Source: a virus
Length of the DNA stretch: 64,000 nucleotides
IMG/VR virus record: IMGVR_UViG_3300046777_001606
Span: 43,802-107,801 of that record
Direction: 5' to 3' (one strand)
Positions 50,628 to 57,775 of the stretch are shown here, one piece after another. Every line of letters begins with the position of its first letter. Position 1 is the stretch's first letter. The notes beneath the pieces were generated by a model. The model ran no database searches and had not been told where the DNA came from. It saw nothing but the letters and a program-made list of their open reading frames with translations. The position numbers and the translations under genes are program-made.

Positions 50628-52771
50628 CTGTCCGCCACGAAATCAAGTCCCAACTCGCAAAGCTTCTTGCTACCGAAGACCTTGTGGTTGAGCACAAGAA
50701 GGTGGAGACTGCCTGCTTTAACGTCCATACCCGTGTGCTGACTCTGCCGATGTGGGAGAAGGCAAGCAACACCGTTTATGACCTTCTGGTGGGGCACGAG
50801 GTTGGTCACGCTCTCTATACGCCTGATGAAGATTGGATTAAGGAGCATAAGATTCCGCCACAGTTTGTAAATGTGGTTGAGGATGCTCGTATTGAGAAGT
50901 TGATGAAGCGTCGTTATGCTGGTCTCGCCAAGACCTTCTATAATGGATATAAAGATTTGTCTGATGAAGATTTCTTTCAACTGGGTGATAGCGATATTAC
51001 TACTTACAACCTTGCTGATAAAGTTAATCTCTATTACAAGATTGGGAATTTTGTAGAAATTCCTTTTGATGATTTTGATGAGATGCCTATCGTTCGTATG
51101 ATCGGTGAGTGTGAAACTTTTTCTGACGTTTTAATTGCTGCAGAATTTCTTTATAAGTTCTGCAAGAAAAAGCAGCAGGAAGAAACCAAAATTTCTCTGG
51201 ATAATCTTGAGTCTCAGCAGAGTGGTGCTGATAATCAACCTGCCTCCGATTTTAGTGACCAGCAGGAAGGTGAGAACGACCAACCTGAGTCTAATGATTC
51301 TGAAGGTGCTCCCTCTTCTGATGAAAATTCTCAGCAGCAGCAACCCACTAATCGGGGTGGTGAGAAGAATGAAGAACCTGAAGTCAAGACGATGGAGTCT
51401 CTGGAAGAGGCACTAAAAGAACTCGTCAATAATAGTGGTCCTGAAAATGTTTATCTGGAACTGCCTAAGCTTGACTTGAAAAAAGTGATTGTTCCGAATG
51501 CTCAGATTCATTCTAATTGTAAAGAATCTTGGGACTCTTTTTCAGAAAATACTGGATATAAGTATGAAGACCTCTTTGGCGAAGTTGATCGGCAGTTTGT
51601 AGAGTTCAAGCGTTCTGTACAGAAGGAAGTCAACTATCTGGTCAAAGAGTTTGAGTGTCGTAAGGCAGCAGACTCCTATGCTCGTGCTACGACTGCCCGC
51701 ACTGGTGTTCTGGACTGCTCCAAACTTCATACCTACAAATACAACGAAGACCTATTCAAGAAGGTCACTACACTCGCTAACGGTAAGAATCACGGTCTGG
51801 TGTTCGTTCTGGACTGGTCTGGTTCGATGTGTGATGTGATGCTGGATACGGTCAAGCAACTCTTCAACCTTGTTTGGTTCTGTAAAAAAGTTGCGATTCC
51901 GTTCGAGGTTTATGCTTTCACAACTGATTATCCTCTGGTTTCTTATGATGAGAATGGTAAGGCAAATCTCCGTGAACTTGCTTATGAAAAGAAAGATGGT
52001 CTGATTCAAGTTGGTGAATGGTTCTCGATGATGAATCTTTTGACCAGTCAAGTGAACGGTAAGACTTTGGAAGAACAGATGAAGAATATTTTCCGCCTTG
52101 CGTATTCTTTTGGGCGTAATTGCTATGCTCATTATTCCATTCCTCTGGGGCTTTCTCTTTCAGGAACTCCTCTGAATGAGGCACTGATTTCTCTTCACCA
52201 GATTCTGCCTAAGTTCCAGAAGGATAATAAACTTCAGAAAGTTCAGTGTGTGATTTTGACTGATGGTGAAGCGTGTGGTATTAAGTATCACCGTGAAGTG
52301 AAGCGTCAATGGGAAGATGGACCTTTTTTGGGAACCTCTCATATTGGTATTAATTCTCTTTTGCGCGATCGTAAGACAGGAAGTACCTATTCTTTGGATT
52401 GCGAATGGTATCAAATGACCGATGTTTTTCTTCGCAATCTGCGGGACAAGTTTGCTGATATCAACTTTATTGGTATTCGTGTTCTGGAAGGTCGTGATGC
52501 TGGTAATTTTATTCGTCGTTATTGTGGATACTATGGTCCAGAGTATGATAAGGTAATGGGTGCTTGGAGAAAAGAAAAAGCATTTACTCTCAAAAAGTCT
52601 GGTTATCATTCTTATTTTGGTCTTTCTGCAACTGCCCTTTCTCAAGACACAGAGTTTGAAGTTGCTGAATATGCAACCAAGACTCAAATCAAATCTGCTT
52701 TTGTGAAGAGTCTCAAGTCCAAAAAAATGAACAAAAAGATCCTTGGAGAGTTTATCGAACTCGTTGCGTGA
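50624..52771 (+). CDS. VWA-domain protein with HExxH motif (CobT-like, partner of the cobS-like AAA+)
   Basis: This is a 715-residue protein. The N-terminal region has a zinc-protease-like HEVGHALYTP near residue 58 followed by VEDARIEKLM with a possible third ligand Glu near residue 87, as in gluzincin-type metallopeptidases. A disordered acidic/Gln-rich linker lies at about 195-255. The C-terminal VWA domain has the MIDAS motif FVLDWSGSM near residue 394 and LTDGEAC near 546. The layout matches CobT, the VWA partner of the CobS AAA+ ATPase. The cobS-like gene is 310 bases downstream, supporting an AAA+/VWA machine. Cyanophage versions are often called 'peptidase'. Codons are more GC-ending than in flanking genes. 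Confidence 0.8.
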   Translation: MTVRHEIKSQLAKLLATEDLVVEHKKVETACFNVHTRVLTLPMWEKASNTVYDLLVGHEVGHALYTPDEDWIKEHKIPPQFVNVVEDARIEKLMKRRYAGLAKTFYNGYKDLSDEDFFQLGDSDITTYNLADKVNLYYKIGNFVEIPFDDFDEMPIVRMIGECETFSDVLIAAEFLYKFCKKKQQEETKISLDNLESQQSGADNQPASDFSDQQEGENDQPESNDSEGAPSSDENSQQQQPTNRGGEKNEEPEVKTMESLEEALKELVNNSGPENVYLELPKLDLKKVIVPNAQIHSNCKESWDSFSENTGYKYEDLFGEVDRQFVEFKRSVQKEVNYLVKEFECRKAADSYARATTARTGVLDCSKLHTYKYNEDLFKKVTTLANGKNHGLVFVLDWSGSMCDVMLDTVKQLFNLVWFCKKVAIPFEVYAFTTDYPLVSYDENGKANLRELAYEKKDGLIQVGEWFSMMNLLTSQVNGKTLEEQMKNIFRLAYSFGRNCYAHYSIPLGLSLSGTPLNEALISLHQILPKFQKDNKLQKVQCVILTDGEACGIKYHREVKRQWEDGPFLGTSHIGINSLLRDRKTGSTYSLDCEWYQMTDVFLRNLRDKFADINFIGIRVLEGRDAGNFIRRYCGYYGPEYDKVMGAWRKEKAFTLKKSGYHSYFGLSATALSQDTEFEVAEYATKTQIKSAFVKSLKSKKMNKKILGEFIELVA

Positions 52772-52778
52772 ATAAATA
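52772..52778 (+). promoter_or_regulatory. Late promoter-like ATAAATA
   Basis: TGAATAAATATTC starts right at the stop of the VWA gene and is 38 bases before the ATG at 52816. The core match is exact but the region is otherwise early, so use is uncertain. Confidence 0.4.
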
Positions 52779-52815
52779 TTCAAAAAATAAAAACAGAACA
52801 TTTATAATTAAGAAA

Positions 52816-53004
52816 ATGAAATCCAAATTCCCATTTGAACATGCTATTAAATATGATACTAAACAAGTTTGGGTGACTGGTATTGGTGCTATTACTGCTA
52901 TGGGACTCTCTAAATTGGTGGAGAAGTATTATCCTGGATACAAAGCACAAATTGCATCAAAAGAATATTTTGAAAAACTGAAGAACCAACAGGTCCAGTC
53001 CTGA
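52816..53004 (+). CDS. Small predicted membrane protein
   Basis: This 62-residue protein reads MKSKFPFEHAIKYDTKQ, then a hydrophobic stretch VWVTGIGAITAMGLSKLV at about residues 18-35 that could form one membrane segment, and then a charged tail. A GTG at 52768 would extend it by 16 residues but overlaps the VWA stop and gives a very basic leader; the ATG is preferred. It lies between the VWA and cobS-like genes and could belong to the same functional unit. The function is unknown. Confidence 0.6.
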   Translation: MKSKFPFEHAIKYDTKQVWVTGIGAITAMGLSKLVEKYYPGYKAQIASKEYFEKLKNQQVQS

Positions 53005-53015
53005 AACTGTCACAG

Positions 53016-53039
53016 GGGGCACTCAACCGCCCCTTTTTT
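53016..53039 (+). terminator. Rho-independent terminator before cobS
   Basis: GGGGC (53016-53020) pairs with GCCCC (53029-53033) around ACTCAACC, followed by six T residues. It is 12 bases after the small membrane protein gene. Confidence 0.85.
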
Positions 53040-53043
53040 CTTG

Positions 53044-53049
53044 TATAAT
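53044..53049 (+). promoter_or_regulatory. Promoter -10 (TATAAT) for cobS
   Basis: CTTGTATAATAAC follows the terminator by four bases and lies 34 bases before the cobS ATG. The -10 is a consensus match; the -35 region falls in the terminator stem and is not a good match. Confidence 0.65.
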
Positions 53050-53082
53050 AACTTCAGTTAAACAAAACCACCTAACTAAATC

Positions 53083-54240
53083 ATGCCTCGCAAATCTTCC
53101 GTGAACGATCAATCCCTTTTTGATAGCATCAAAGAACTTTATGGTTCCGAAATCACTTCTGGTGATCTGAAGGGTTTTTGTGCTTCTCGTGGTCTGAACT
53201 ATCAGACTGTGACTCGTCGCCTTGAAAATTTTAAGACAGGTCGTGGTCGTTGGAATCTTGAAGTGACTCAAGAACGTGTGGAAGAAATTGAGCGTTCTTT
53301 CAGTGCTCCTGCTGTGCTTCCTGCCGCTGAACAAAACCTTATCCCTGATAAAGATGATACCTTCGTCAAGTTTGGTAACTTTAACGATATTAAGAAAATT
53401 ATTCAGTCCCGTATTTTTTACCCTACGTTCATTACGGGTCTTTCGGGTAACGGTAAAACGTTCTCTGTGGAGCAAGCGTGTGCTCAACTTAAGCGTGAAC
53501 TGATTCGTGTTAACATTACTATCGAGACTGATGAAGATGATTTGATTGGTGGTTTCCGTCTTGTGAACGGTGAAACGGCTTGGCACAATGGTCCTGTGAT
53601 TGAGGCACTGGAGCGTGGTGCAATTCTTCTTCTGGATGAGATTGACCTTGCTTCCAATAAGATTCTGTGTCTCCAATCTGTTCTTGAAGGTAAGGGTGTG
53701 TTCCTGAAAAAGATTGGTCGCTTCGTGAAACCTGCTGCTGGTTTCAACGTGATTGCTACTGCTAATACCAAAGGTAAGGGTAGTGATGATGGTCGCTTCA
53801 TCGGCACCAACGTTCTGAATGAAGCTTTCCTTGAGCGTTTCCCTGTGACCTTTGAGCAAGCATATCCTGCTCCTGCTACCGAACAAAAGATCCTTGAGGG
53901 TATCGCTCTGGATCTTGGTGTGGAAGACCGTGACTTCTGTAAGCGCCTGGTGGACTGGGCAGACATTATCCGCAAGACCTTCTACGATGGTGGTATTGAG
54001 GAAATTATCAGCACCCGCCGTCTGGTCCATATCATCCGTGCTTATAGCATCTTCCAAGACAAGGCAAAGGCAATCCAAGTGTGTGTGAATCGCTTTGATG
54101 ATGAGACCAAGCAATCCTTCCTGGAACTCTACGATAAAGTCGATGCTGACTTCAAGATGCCTGTCGATGAAGTCGATGAAGAAATTCTGGCAGAACGGCA
54201 AGCTCTTCGTGATTATGTTGCCAAACTCCAAACAAACTGA
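53083..54240 (+). CDS. cobS: CobS-like AAA+ ATPase
   Basis: This 385-residue protein belongs to the MoxR/CobS branch of AAA+ ATPases and is a marker gene of T4-like cyanophages. Residues 1-70 form a helical N-terminal domain (DLKGFCASRGLNYQTVTRRL). Walker A is GLSGNGKT near residue 120, Walker B ILLLDEIDLA near 182, sensor-type NVIATANTKGKG near 223, and an arginine-finger region NEAFLERFPVTFE near 246. CobS drives cobalt insertion in aerobic cobalamin synthesis with CobT; whether the phage enzyme does so is unproven. The VWA/HExxH gene just upstream is its likely partner. Codon use is C/G-ending, unlike gp45-gp44. Confidence 0.88.
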   Translation: MPRKSSVNDQSLFDSIKELYGSEITSGDLKGFCASRGLNYQTVTRRLENFKTGRGRWNLEVTQERVEEIERSFSAPAVLPAAEQNLIPDKDDTFVKFGNFNDIKKIIQSRIFYPTFITGLSGNGKTFSVEQACAQLKRELIRVNITIETDEDDLIGGFRLVNGETAWHNGPVIEALERGAILLLDEIDLASNKILCLQSVLEGKGVFLKKIGRFVKPAAGFNVIATANTKGKGSDDGRFIGTNVLNEAFLERFPVTFEQAYPAPATEQKILEGIALDLGVEDRDFCKRLVDWADIIRKTFYDGGIEEIISTRRLVHIIRAYSIFQDKAKAIQVCVNRFDDETKQSFLELYDKVDADFKMPVDEVDEEILAERQALRDYVAKLQTN

Positions 54241-54246
54241 TATAAT
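54218..54246 (+). promoter_or_regulatory. Sigma-70 promoter at the end of cobS
   Basis: TTGCCA (54218-54223), a 17-base spacer and TATAAT (54241-54246) form a near-consensus promoter. The -35 lies within the cobS coding end. The predicted start site (about 54252) falls inside the following terminator stem. Confidence 0.75.
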
Positions 54247-54248
54247 TC

Positions 54249-54276
54249 GGGAAGGTAAAAATGCGCCTTCCCTTTT
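54249..54276 (+). terminator. Rho-independent terminator after cobS
   Basis: GGGAAGG (54249-54255) pairs with CCTTCCC (54266-54272) around a 10-base loop, followed by TTTT. A transcript started from the overlapping promoter would lack most of the left arm. Confidence 0.82.
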
Positions 54277-54279
54277 ATT

Positions 54280-54690
54280 ATGGACGAGTACCCTTATTCA
54301 ATGAATGAATTCACAATGACTGTGAATGATGATGGAACCCTTAATTTGACTAAAACCCCCGTTATGAACGAACCTAAAAATCATCTCTGGAAATATAATG
54401 AAGATAAAATTCTCAAAGATGTTGAGGATTATGTAACCAGCACCTATCACGGCCACTACTGTGGCGATGAAGAAGATTATGCTGATATTCAAACAATTGA
54501 TCTGATGGCAGCGAAGAAACTTGCCGCTGGATTTTGTCAGGCGAATATCCTTAAGTATGGTAGTCGCTATGGTGATAAAGATGGACGCAATAAGCGAGAC
54601 TTGATGAAAGTTATTCACTATGCTATGCTTCTTCTCCATTTTGATAAGCACTATTCTCGTAAAGATAATGGTCTTACTGAATTCCGTTGA
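54280..54690 (+). CDS. DUF3310-like small protein
   Basis: This 136-residue protein has a variable N-terminus, then the DUF3310-type C-terminal helical region: QTIDLMAAKKLAAGFCQANI near residue 71, LKYGSRYGDKDGRNKRDLMK near 91, and a final helix with VIHYAMLLLHFDKHY. DUF3310 proteins are common in phages and are often described as nucleotide-kinase-like without proven activity. The start is the first ATG after the terminator; an internal ATG at 54301 is possible. It leads the replisome cluster; the gp45 gene follows. Confidence 0.7.
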   Translation: MDEYPYSMNEFTMTVNDDGTLNLTKTPVMNEPKNHLWKYNEDKILKDVEDYVTSTYHGHYCGDEEDYADIQTIDLMAAKKLAAGFCQANILKYGSRYGDKDGRNKRDLMKVIHYAMLLLHFDKHYSRKDNGLTEFR

Positions 54691-54692
54691 TT

Positions 54693-54734
54693 ATGAAACT
54701 TAAAGATAAAACTATGAAACTTTCTGATAAAACC
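54693..54734 (+). repeat. 21-bp imperfect tandem duplication at the gp45 start
   Basis: Two adjacent 21-base units (54693-54713 and 54714-54734) read ATGAAACTTAAAGATAAAAC and ATGAAACTTTCTGATAAAAC, each with one more base, and encode MKLKDKT and MKLSDKT. Seventeen of 21 positions agree. Confidence 0.8.
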
Positions 54735-55379
54735 ATTACTCTCCTAAAGAATTTTTCTGGAATTAACCAGTCTATTCTTTTTAGGCAGGGAAATTCTCTT
54801 CGCACTATTTCAGTTATGAAAAATATTTTAGCTGAAGCAACTGTAGAAGAAGAATTTCCGAAAGATTTTGGTATTTATGATTTGAATCAATTTCTTAACG
54901 GACTTAATTTGCATCAAAATGCCGAACTAGATTTTCAAAACGATAGTCACGTTGTAATTAGGGAGGGTAAATCTCGCTCCAAGTACTTTTTTGCAGACCC
55001 AAATGTAATTATTACTCCACCAGACAAATCTATTGTCTTGCCCAGTGAGGACGTTTGTTTTATTCTAGATACTAAAGAGCTTGATAAATTGCTTAAGGCT
55101 GCTGCTGTTTATCAATTACCCGATTTGTCTGTAGTTGGTGAAGCGGGAGTTGTAAAACTCGTTGTACGTGATAAAAAGAACGATACCTCTAATGACTTTT
55201 CGGTTGTTGTTGGAGAAACTAATGAAGTGTTCACTTTTAACTTTAAAGTGGAAAATATTAAGATTATCCCTGGATCTTATGAAGTGGTAATTTCTTCCAA
55301 GCTTCTATCACGATTCAAAAATACTGGATATGATGTAACCTATTATATTGCTCTGGAACCTGATTCTACCTTTGGATGA
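54714..55379 (+). CDS. gp45: Sliding clamp gp45
   Basis: gp45 is the trimeric processivity clamp of gp43 and also the activator of late transcription through gp55/gp33. From ATG 54714 it has 221 residues (T4: 228) and begins MKLSDKTITLLKNFSGINQS, matching T4 MKLSKDTTALLKNFATINSG. FGIYDLNQFLNGL near residue 57 and the end YIALEPDSTFG match T4 YDLNGFLGIL and VALEADSTHDF. An alternative ATG at 54693 adds a duplicated MKLKDKT heptad. The ATGA overlap with the next gene gives translational coupling. Firm identification; the start is ambiguous by 7 residues. Confidence 0.93.
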   Translation: MKLSDKTITLLKNFSGINQSILFRQGNSLRTISVMKNILAEATVEEEFPKDFGIYDLNQFLNGLNLHQNAELDFQNDSHVVIREGKSRSKYFFADPNVIITPPDKSIVLPSEDVCFILDTKELDKLLKAAAVYQLPDLSVVGEAGVVKLVVRDKKNDTSNDFSVVVGETNEVFTFNFKVENIKIIPGSYEVVISSKLLSRFKNTGYDVTYYIALEPDSTFG

Positions 55380-55888
55380 ACATCTTTGTAACTTCGCCCT
55401 GGCCTGCGGAAAGTGCTGTCTGTCTCCCCGATAAACACATCGTCAAGATGCCGTTGGAATGCTGTCAAATGCTTTCCATTGTGGCATCTGAAAAATGGGG
55501 TCATAACTACGGCACTCTCCCTAAGGCTGATGGTACTCCCTACCGAACTGAAAAGGGTGCGTTTCGTAATCATCCCTGTACCAAATGGGCAATGGATAGT
55601 ATCCACAATGCCTATTGGTTAATCAAGTGGGGAATGAACCTTGCAGATGAATATGCTCTACGTTATAATAAAATCCACTCTTGTTACAAAACTCTTGTAG
55701 ATGCTTACTACCTTTTTCCCAAAGGAAAGATTACAGAAGTAACTCCATTTGCTCGTGCAATGCCAGAAGAGTGGAAATTTGATGATAGTATTGATACCTT
55801 TACTGCTTATAAAAGGTACATTGCTTCTAAACCTTGGGTTGCTAGTAATTATTTACGTATGCCTGAACGTAAACCTGATTGGGTCTGA
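55376..55888 (+). CDS. Conserved phage protein of unknown function
   Basis: This is a 170-residue protein with FVTSPWPAESAVCLPDKHIV near the start, VKMPLECCQMLSIVASEKWG, GAFRNHPCTKWAMDS near residue 62, and YWLIKWGMNLADEYALRYNK. Conserved Cys, His and Trp residues (DKH, NHPC, W) suggest an enzyme or metal-binding protein. The layout resembles phage proteins sometimes annotated as pyrimidine-dimer glycosylase-like, but I cannot support catalysis from the sequence alone. It starts within the gp45 stop (ATGA) and is followed by an oxygenase gene. Codon use is more GC-rich in its first half. Confidence 0.6.
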   Translation: MNIFVTSPWPAESAVCLPDKHIVKMPLECCQMLSIVASEKWGHNYGTLPKADGTPYRTEKGAFRNHPCTKWAMDSIHNAYWLIKWGMNLADEYALRYNKIHSCYKTLVDAYYLFPKGKITEVTPFARAMPEEWKFDDSIDTFTAYKRYIASKPWVASNYLRMPERKPDWV

Positions 55889-55894
55889 TTAATT

Positions 55895-56461
55895 ATGTTA
55901 AAGGTTATTGATAATTTTTTAACAAAATCATATTCAGATTATCTGTCTTCAATGGTAGATTCTCCGCATCAAGAATGGTATTTTCAAAAAAATATTGCAT
56001 CAGATATAACCGGAGATGTTAGTGATTATGGTTTTAATTTTTGGGTATGGGATAATTCTCGTGGAGGATTAACAAATACTAGATTGTCCCAAGATCTATT
56101 TCCATTATTATGTCAGATAAAAGATCTTGCGAATTGTGAAAATATCTTAAGATCTAGACTTGATATGACAACATATCTATTACAAAATAAAAGGCATCTT
56201 ATACATGTAGATCTTCCTCATCCACATATTACAGCTATCTATTATTTTATTGATTCTGATGGGGATACAATAATATACAATCAAAAATCTGATTATAAAA
56301 ATACAATAGTCACTGGAGAAGATATAAAAAAACTTACCATTAAAGAGAAAGTTTCTCCAAGAAAAAATAGATTGGTTATTTTTGATGGTGATTATTTCCA
56401 TACTGGAAATTCTCCAACACAACATTCAAATAGAATACTGCTGAATTCTAATTTTAATTGA
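55895..56461 (+). CDS. 2OG-Fe(II) oxygenase (first copy)
   Basis: This is a 188-residue non-haem iron oxygenase of the double-stranded beta-helix type. The metal-binding HxD is HVD (near residue 107, in LIHVDLPHPH) and the distal His is in DGDYFHTGNSP near residue 168, with an Arg for 2-oxoglutarate in SNRILLNSN near residue 180. The N-terminus MLKVIDNFLTKSYSDYLSSM is similar to that of the oxygenase at 59389, so the two are paralogues. The substrate is unknown; protein, nucleic acid or small-molecule hydroxylation are all possible. It lies between gp45 and gp44. Confidence 0.78.
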   Translation: MLKVIDNFLTKSYSDYLSSMVDSPHQEWYFQKNIASDITGDVSDYGFNFWVWDNSRGGLTNTRLSQDLFPLLCQIKDLANCENILRSRLDMTTYLLQNKRHLIHVDLPHPHITAIYYFIDSDGDTIIYNQKSDYKNTIVTGEDIKKLTIKEKVSPRKNRLVIFDGDYFHTGNSPTQHSNRILLNSNFN

Positions 56462-56473
56462 AATTTTTTTATT

Positions 56474-57418
56474 ATGAATAGTGATTTTATCTGGGTAGAA
56501 AAATATCGCCCAAAAACAATTGAAGATTGTATTCTTCCTGAAAGTACCAAGAAGACTTTTCAGGAGTTTCTAAATAAGGGTGAAATTCCAAATATGCTTC
56601 TTGCTGGTCCTCCTGGTATTGGTAAGACCACAGTTGCAAAAGCACTCTGCAATGAATTAGGAGTAGATTTTTATGTCATCAATGGATCCGACGAGGGTAG
56701 ATTCCTCGATACTGTCCGAAACAATGCGAAGAACTTCGCTTCGACCGTATCGCTTTCGTCAACTGCTAAACACAAAGTCGTCATCATTGACGAAGCAGAT
56801 AACACAGGAAACGATGTACAACTCCTCCTACGGGCGTTTATTGAGGAGTTTGCTGGTAACTGCAGGTTCATTCTGACATGCAATTATAAAAATAAAATTA
56901 TTGAACCACTTCATTCTCGTTGTGCGGTTATTGATTTTGGGATTAGAGGAAAAGAAAAAGCCCAGTTAGCAGTATCTTTTCTTAATCGTCTGCAAAATAT
57001 CTTGGATATAGAAGGCATTAAGTATGATCTTAAAGTCATTGCAGAATTGATTAACAAACATTTCCCAGATTGGCGCCGAGTCCTCAATGAATGTCAAAAA
57101 TATTCAGTAGGGGGATCAATCGATTCGGCTATTCTTGCATCGTTCTCTGACGTTTCTGTAAATGAACTTATTAAATCTCTCAAAGATAAAAACTTTACTG
57201 AGGTCCGAAAGTGGGTGGTCGGGAACCTGGATAACGACGCTTCTAGTTTACTTCGCAGGGTTTATGACGCCGCTTATGATTGTCTTTCACCCGCAACTAT
57301 CCCTGCTGCCGTTCTTATTATTGCTAAGTACCAATACCAATGTGCGTTCGTGGCTGATCAGGAAATAAATATGCTTGCCTGCTTGACCGAAATTATGGTG
57401 GAGTGTGAATTCAAATGA
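56474..57418 (+). CDS. gp44: Clamp loader large subunit gp44
   Basis: gp44 is the AAA+ ATPase subunit that, with gp62, opens gp45 and loads it at primer ends. The 314-residue protein (T4: 319) has FIWVEKYRPKTIEDCILP near residue 5, Walker A GPPGIGKT at 45-52, Walker B VVIIDEADN near residue 102, and the arginine-finger SRC in LHSRCAVIDFG near residue 147. Its stop overlaps the start of a small membrane protein gene by ATGA. Unlike in T4, gp62 does not follow directly: three genes, including a Dam methylase, intervene. A stretch of the gene near 56690-56870 has unusually GC-rich codons. Confidence 0.95.
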   Translation: MNSDFIWVEKYRPKTIEDCILPESTKKTFQEFLNKGEIPNMLLAGPPGIGKTTVAKALCNELGVDFYVINGSDEGRFLDTVRNNAKNFASTVSLSSTAKHKVVIIDEADNTGNDVQLLLRAFIEEFAGNCRFILTCNYKNKIIEPLHSRCAVIDFGIRGKEKAQLAVSFLNRLQNILDIEGIKYDLKVIAELINKHFPDWRRVLNECQKYSVGGSIDSAILASFSDVSVNELIKSLKDKNFTEVRKWVVGNLDNDASSLLRRVYDAAYDCLSPATIPAAVLIIAKYQYQCAFVADQEINMLACLTEIMVECEFK

Positions 57419-57585
57419 TTAGGCATCAACTCAAATCTAAGTGGTATTATATTTTCTGGGGTGTTTGTGCTGTTGCTGTTGTCTCTGGGCAACTTTATGT
57501 TGGGACTGGATATCGTGAGATGGCACAAGCATTTAAAAATATTTCAATTTCTGTGAGGTGTATAAATGGGTCTGCTGAAAATTGA
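57415..57585 (+). CDS. Small single-pass membrane protein
   Basis: This 56-residue ORF begins in the gp44 stop (ATGA). After a basic start (MIRHQLKSK) it has a hydrophobic segment WYYIFWGVCAVAVVSGQLYV at about residues 10-29, predicting one membrane helix with the N-terminus inside, and then an amphipathic tail. It overlaps the next gene by 20 bases. Similar tiny membrane proteins occur at this site in cyanophages. The function is unknown. Confidence 0.65.
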   Translation: MIRHQLKSKWYYIFWGVCAVAVVSGQLYVGTGYREMAQAFKNISISVRCINGSAEN

Positions 57586-57775
57586 TTTTAAATCTCTTAA
57601 AGAAGTTGCTGTTAAAACAACTCCCGAAAACGTGAGGGAGGCGAACGAAAGTCTTTTTCGTGCTAAAATGACTCTTCCTGCAGCCGCAAAACATTGCGGT
57701 ATGACTCAGAAAGAAATGAAACTCACTTTTAGAGAGTATTTGAAGTATCATCCTAAAGATTATGAAGTCTCTTAA
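57566..57775 (+). CDS. Small helix-turn-helix-like protein
   Basis: This 69-residue protein has a helical core LPAAAKHCGMTQKEMKLTFR near residue 37, in which AAKHCGMTQKEM has the spacing of a helix-turn-helix (small residue, glycine turn, recognition helix). It overlaps the upstream membrane protein gene by 20 bases and the Dam gene by 14. DNA binding is inferred from the HTH-like pattern; no target is visible. Confidence 0.62.
   Translation: MGLLKIDFKSLKEVAVKTTPENVREANESLFRAKMTLPAAAKHCGMTQKEMKLTFREYLKYHPKDYEVS

Noticed and set aside
52160-52801. Open frame of 213 codons on the - strand antisense to the VWA gene
   Set aside because: It is the shadow of a gene with a recognisable VWA domain. 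The sequence is low in recognisable features and no promoter or ribosome-binding site precedes it.
53023-54231. Long open frame of about 400 codons on the - strand antisense to cobS
   Set aside because: It mirrors the cobS reading frame and arises from its biased codons. The translation lacks domains, and cobS has clear ATPase motifs.
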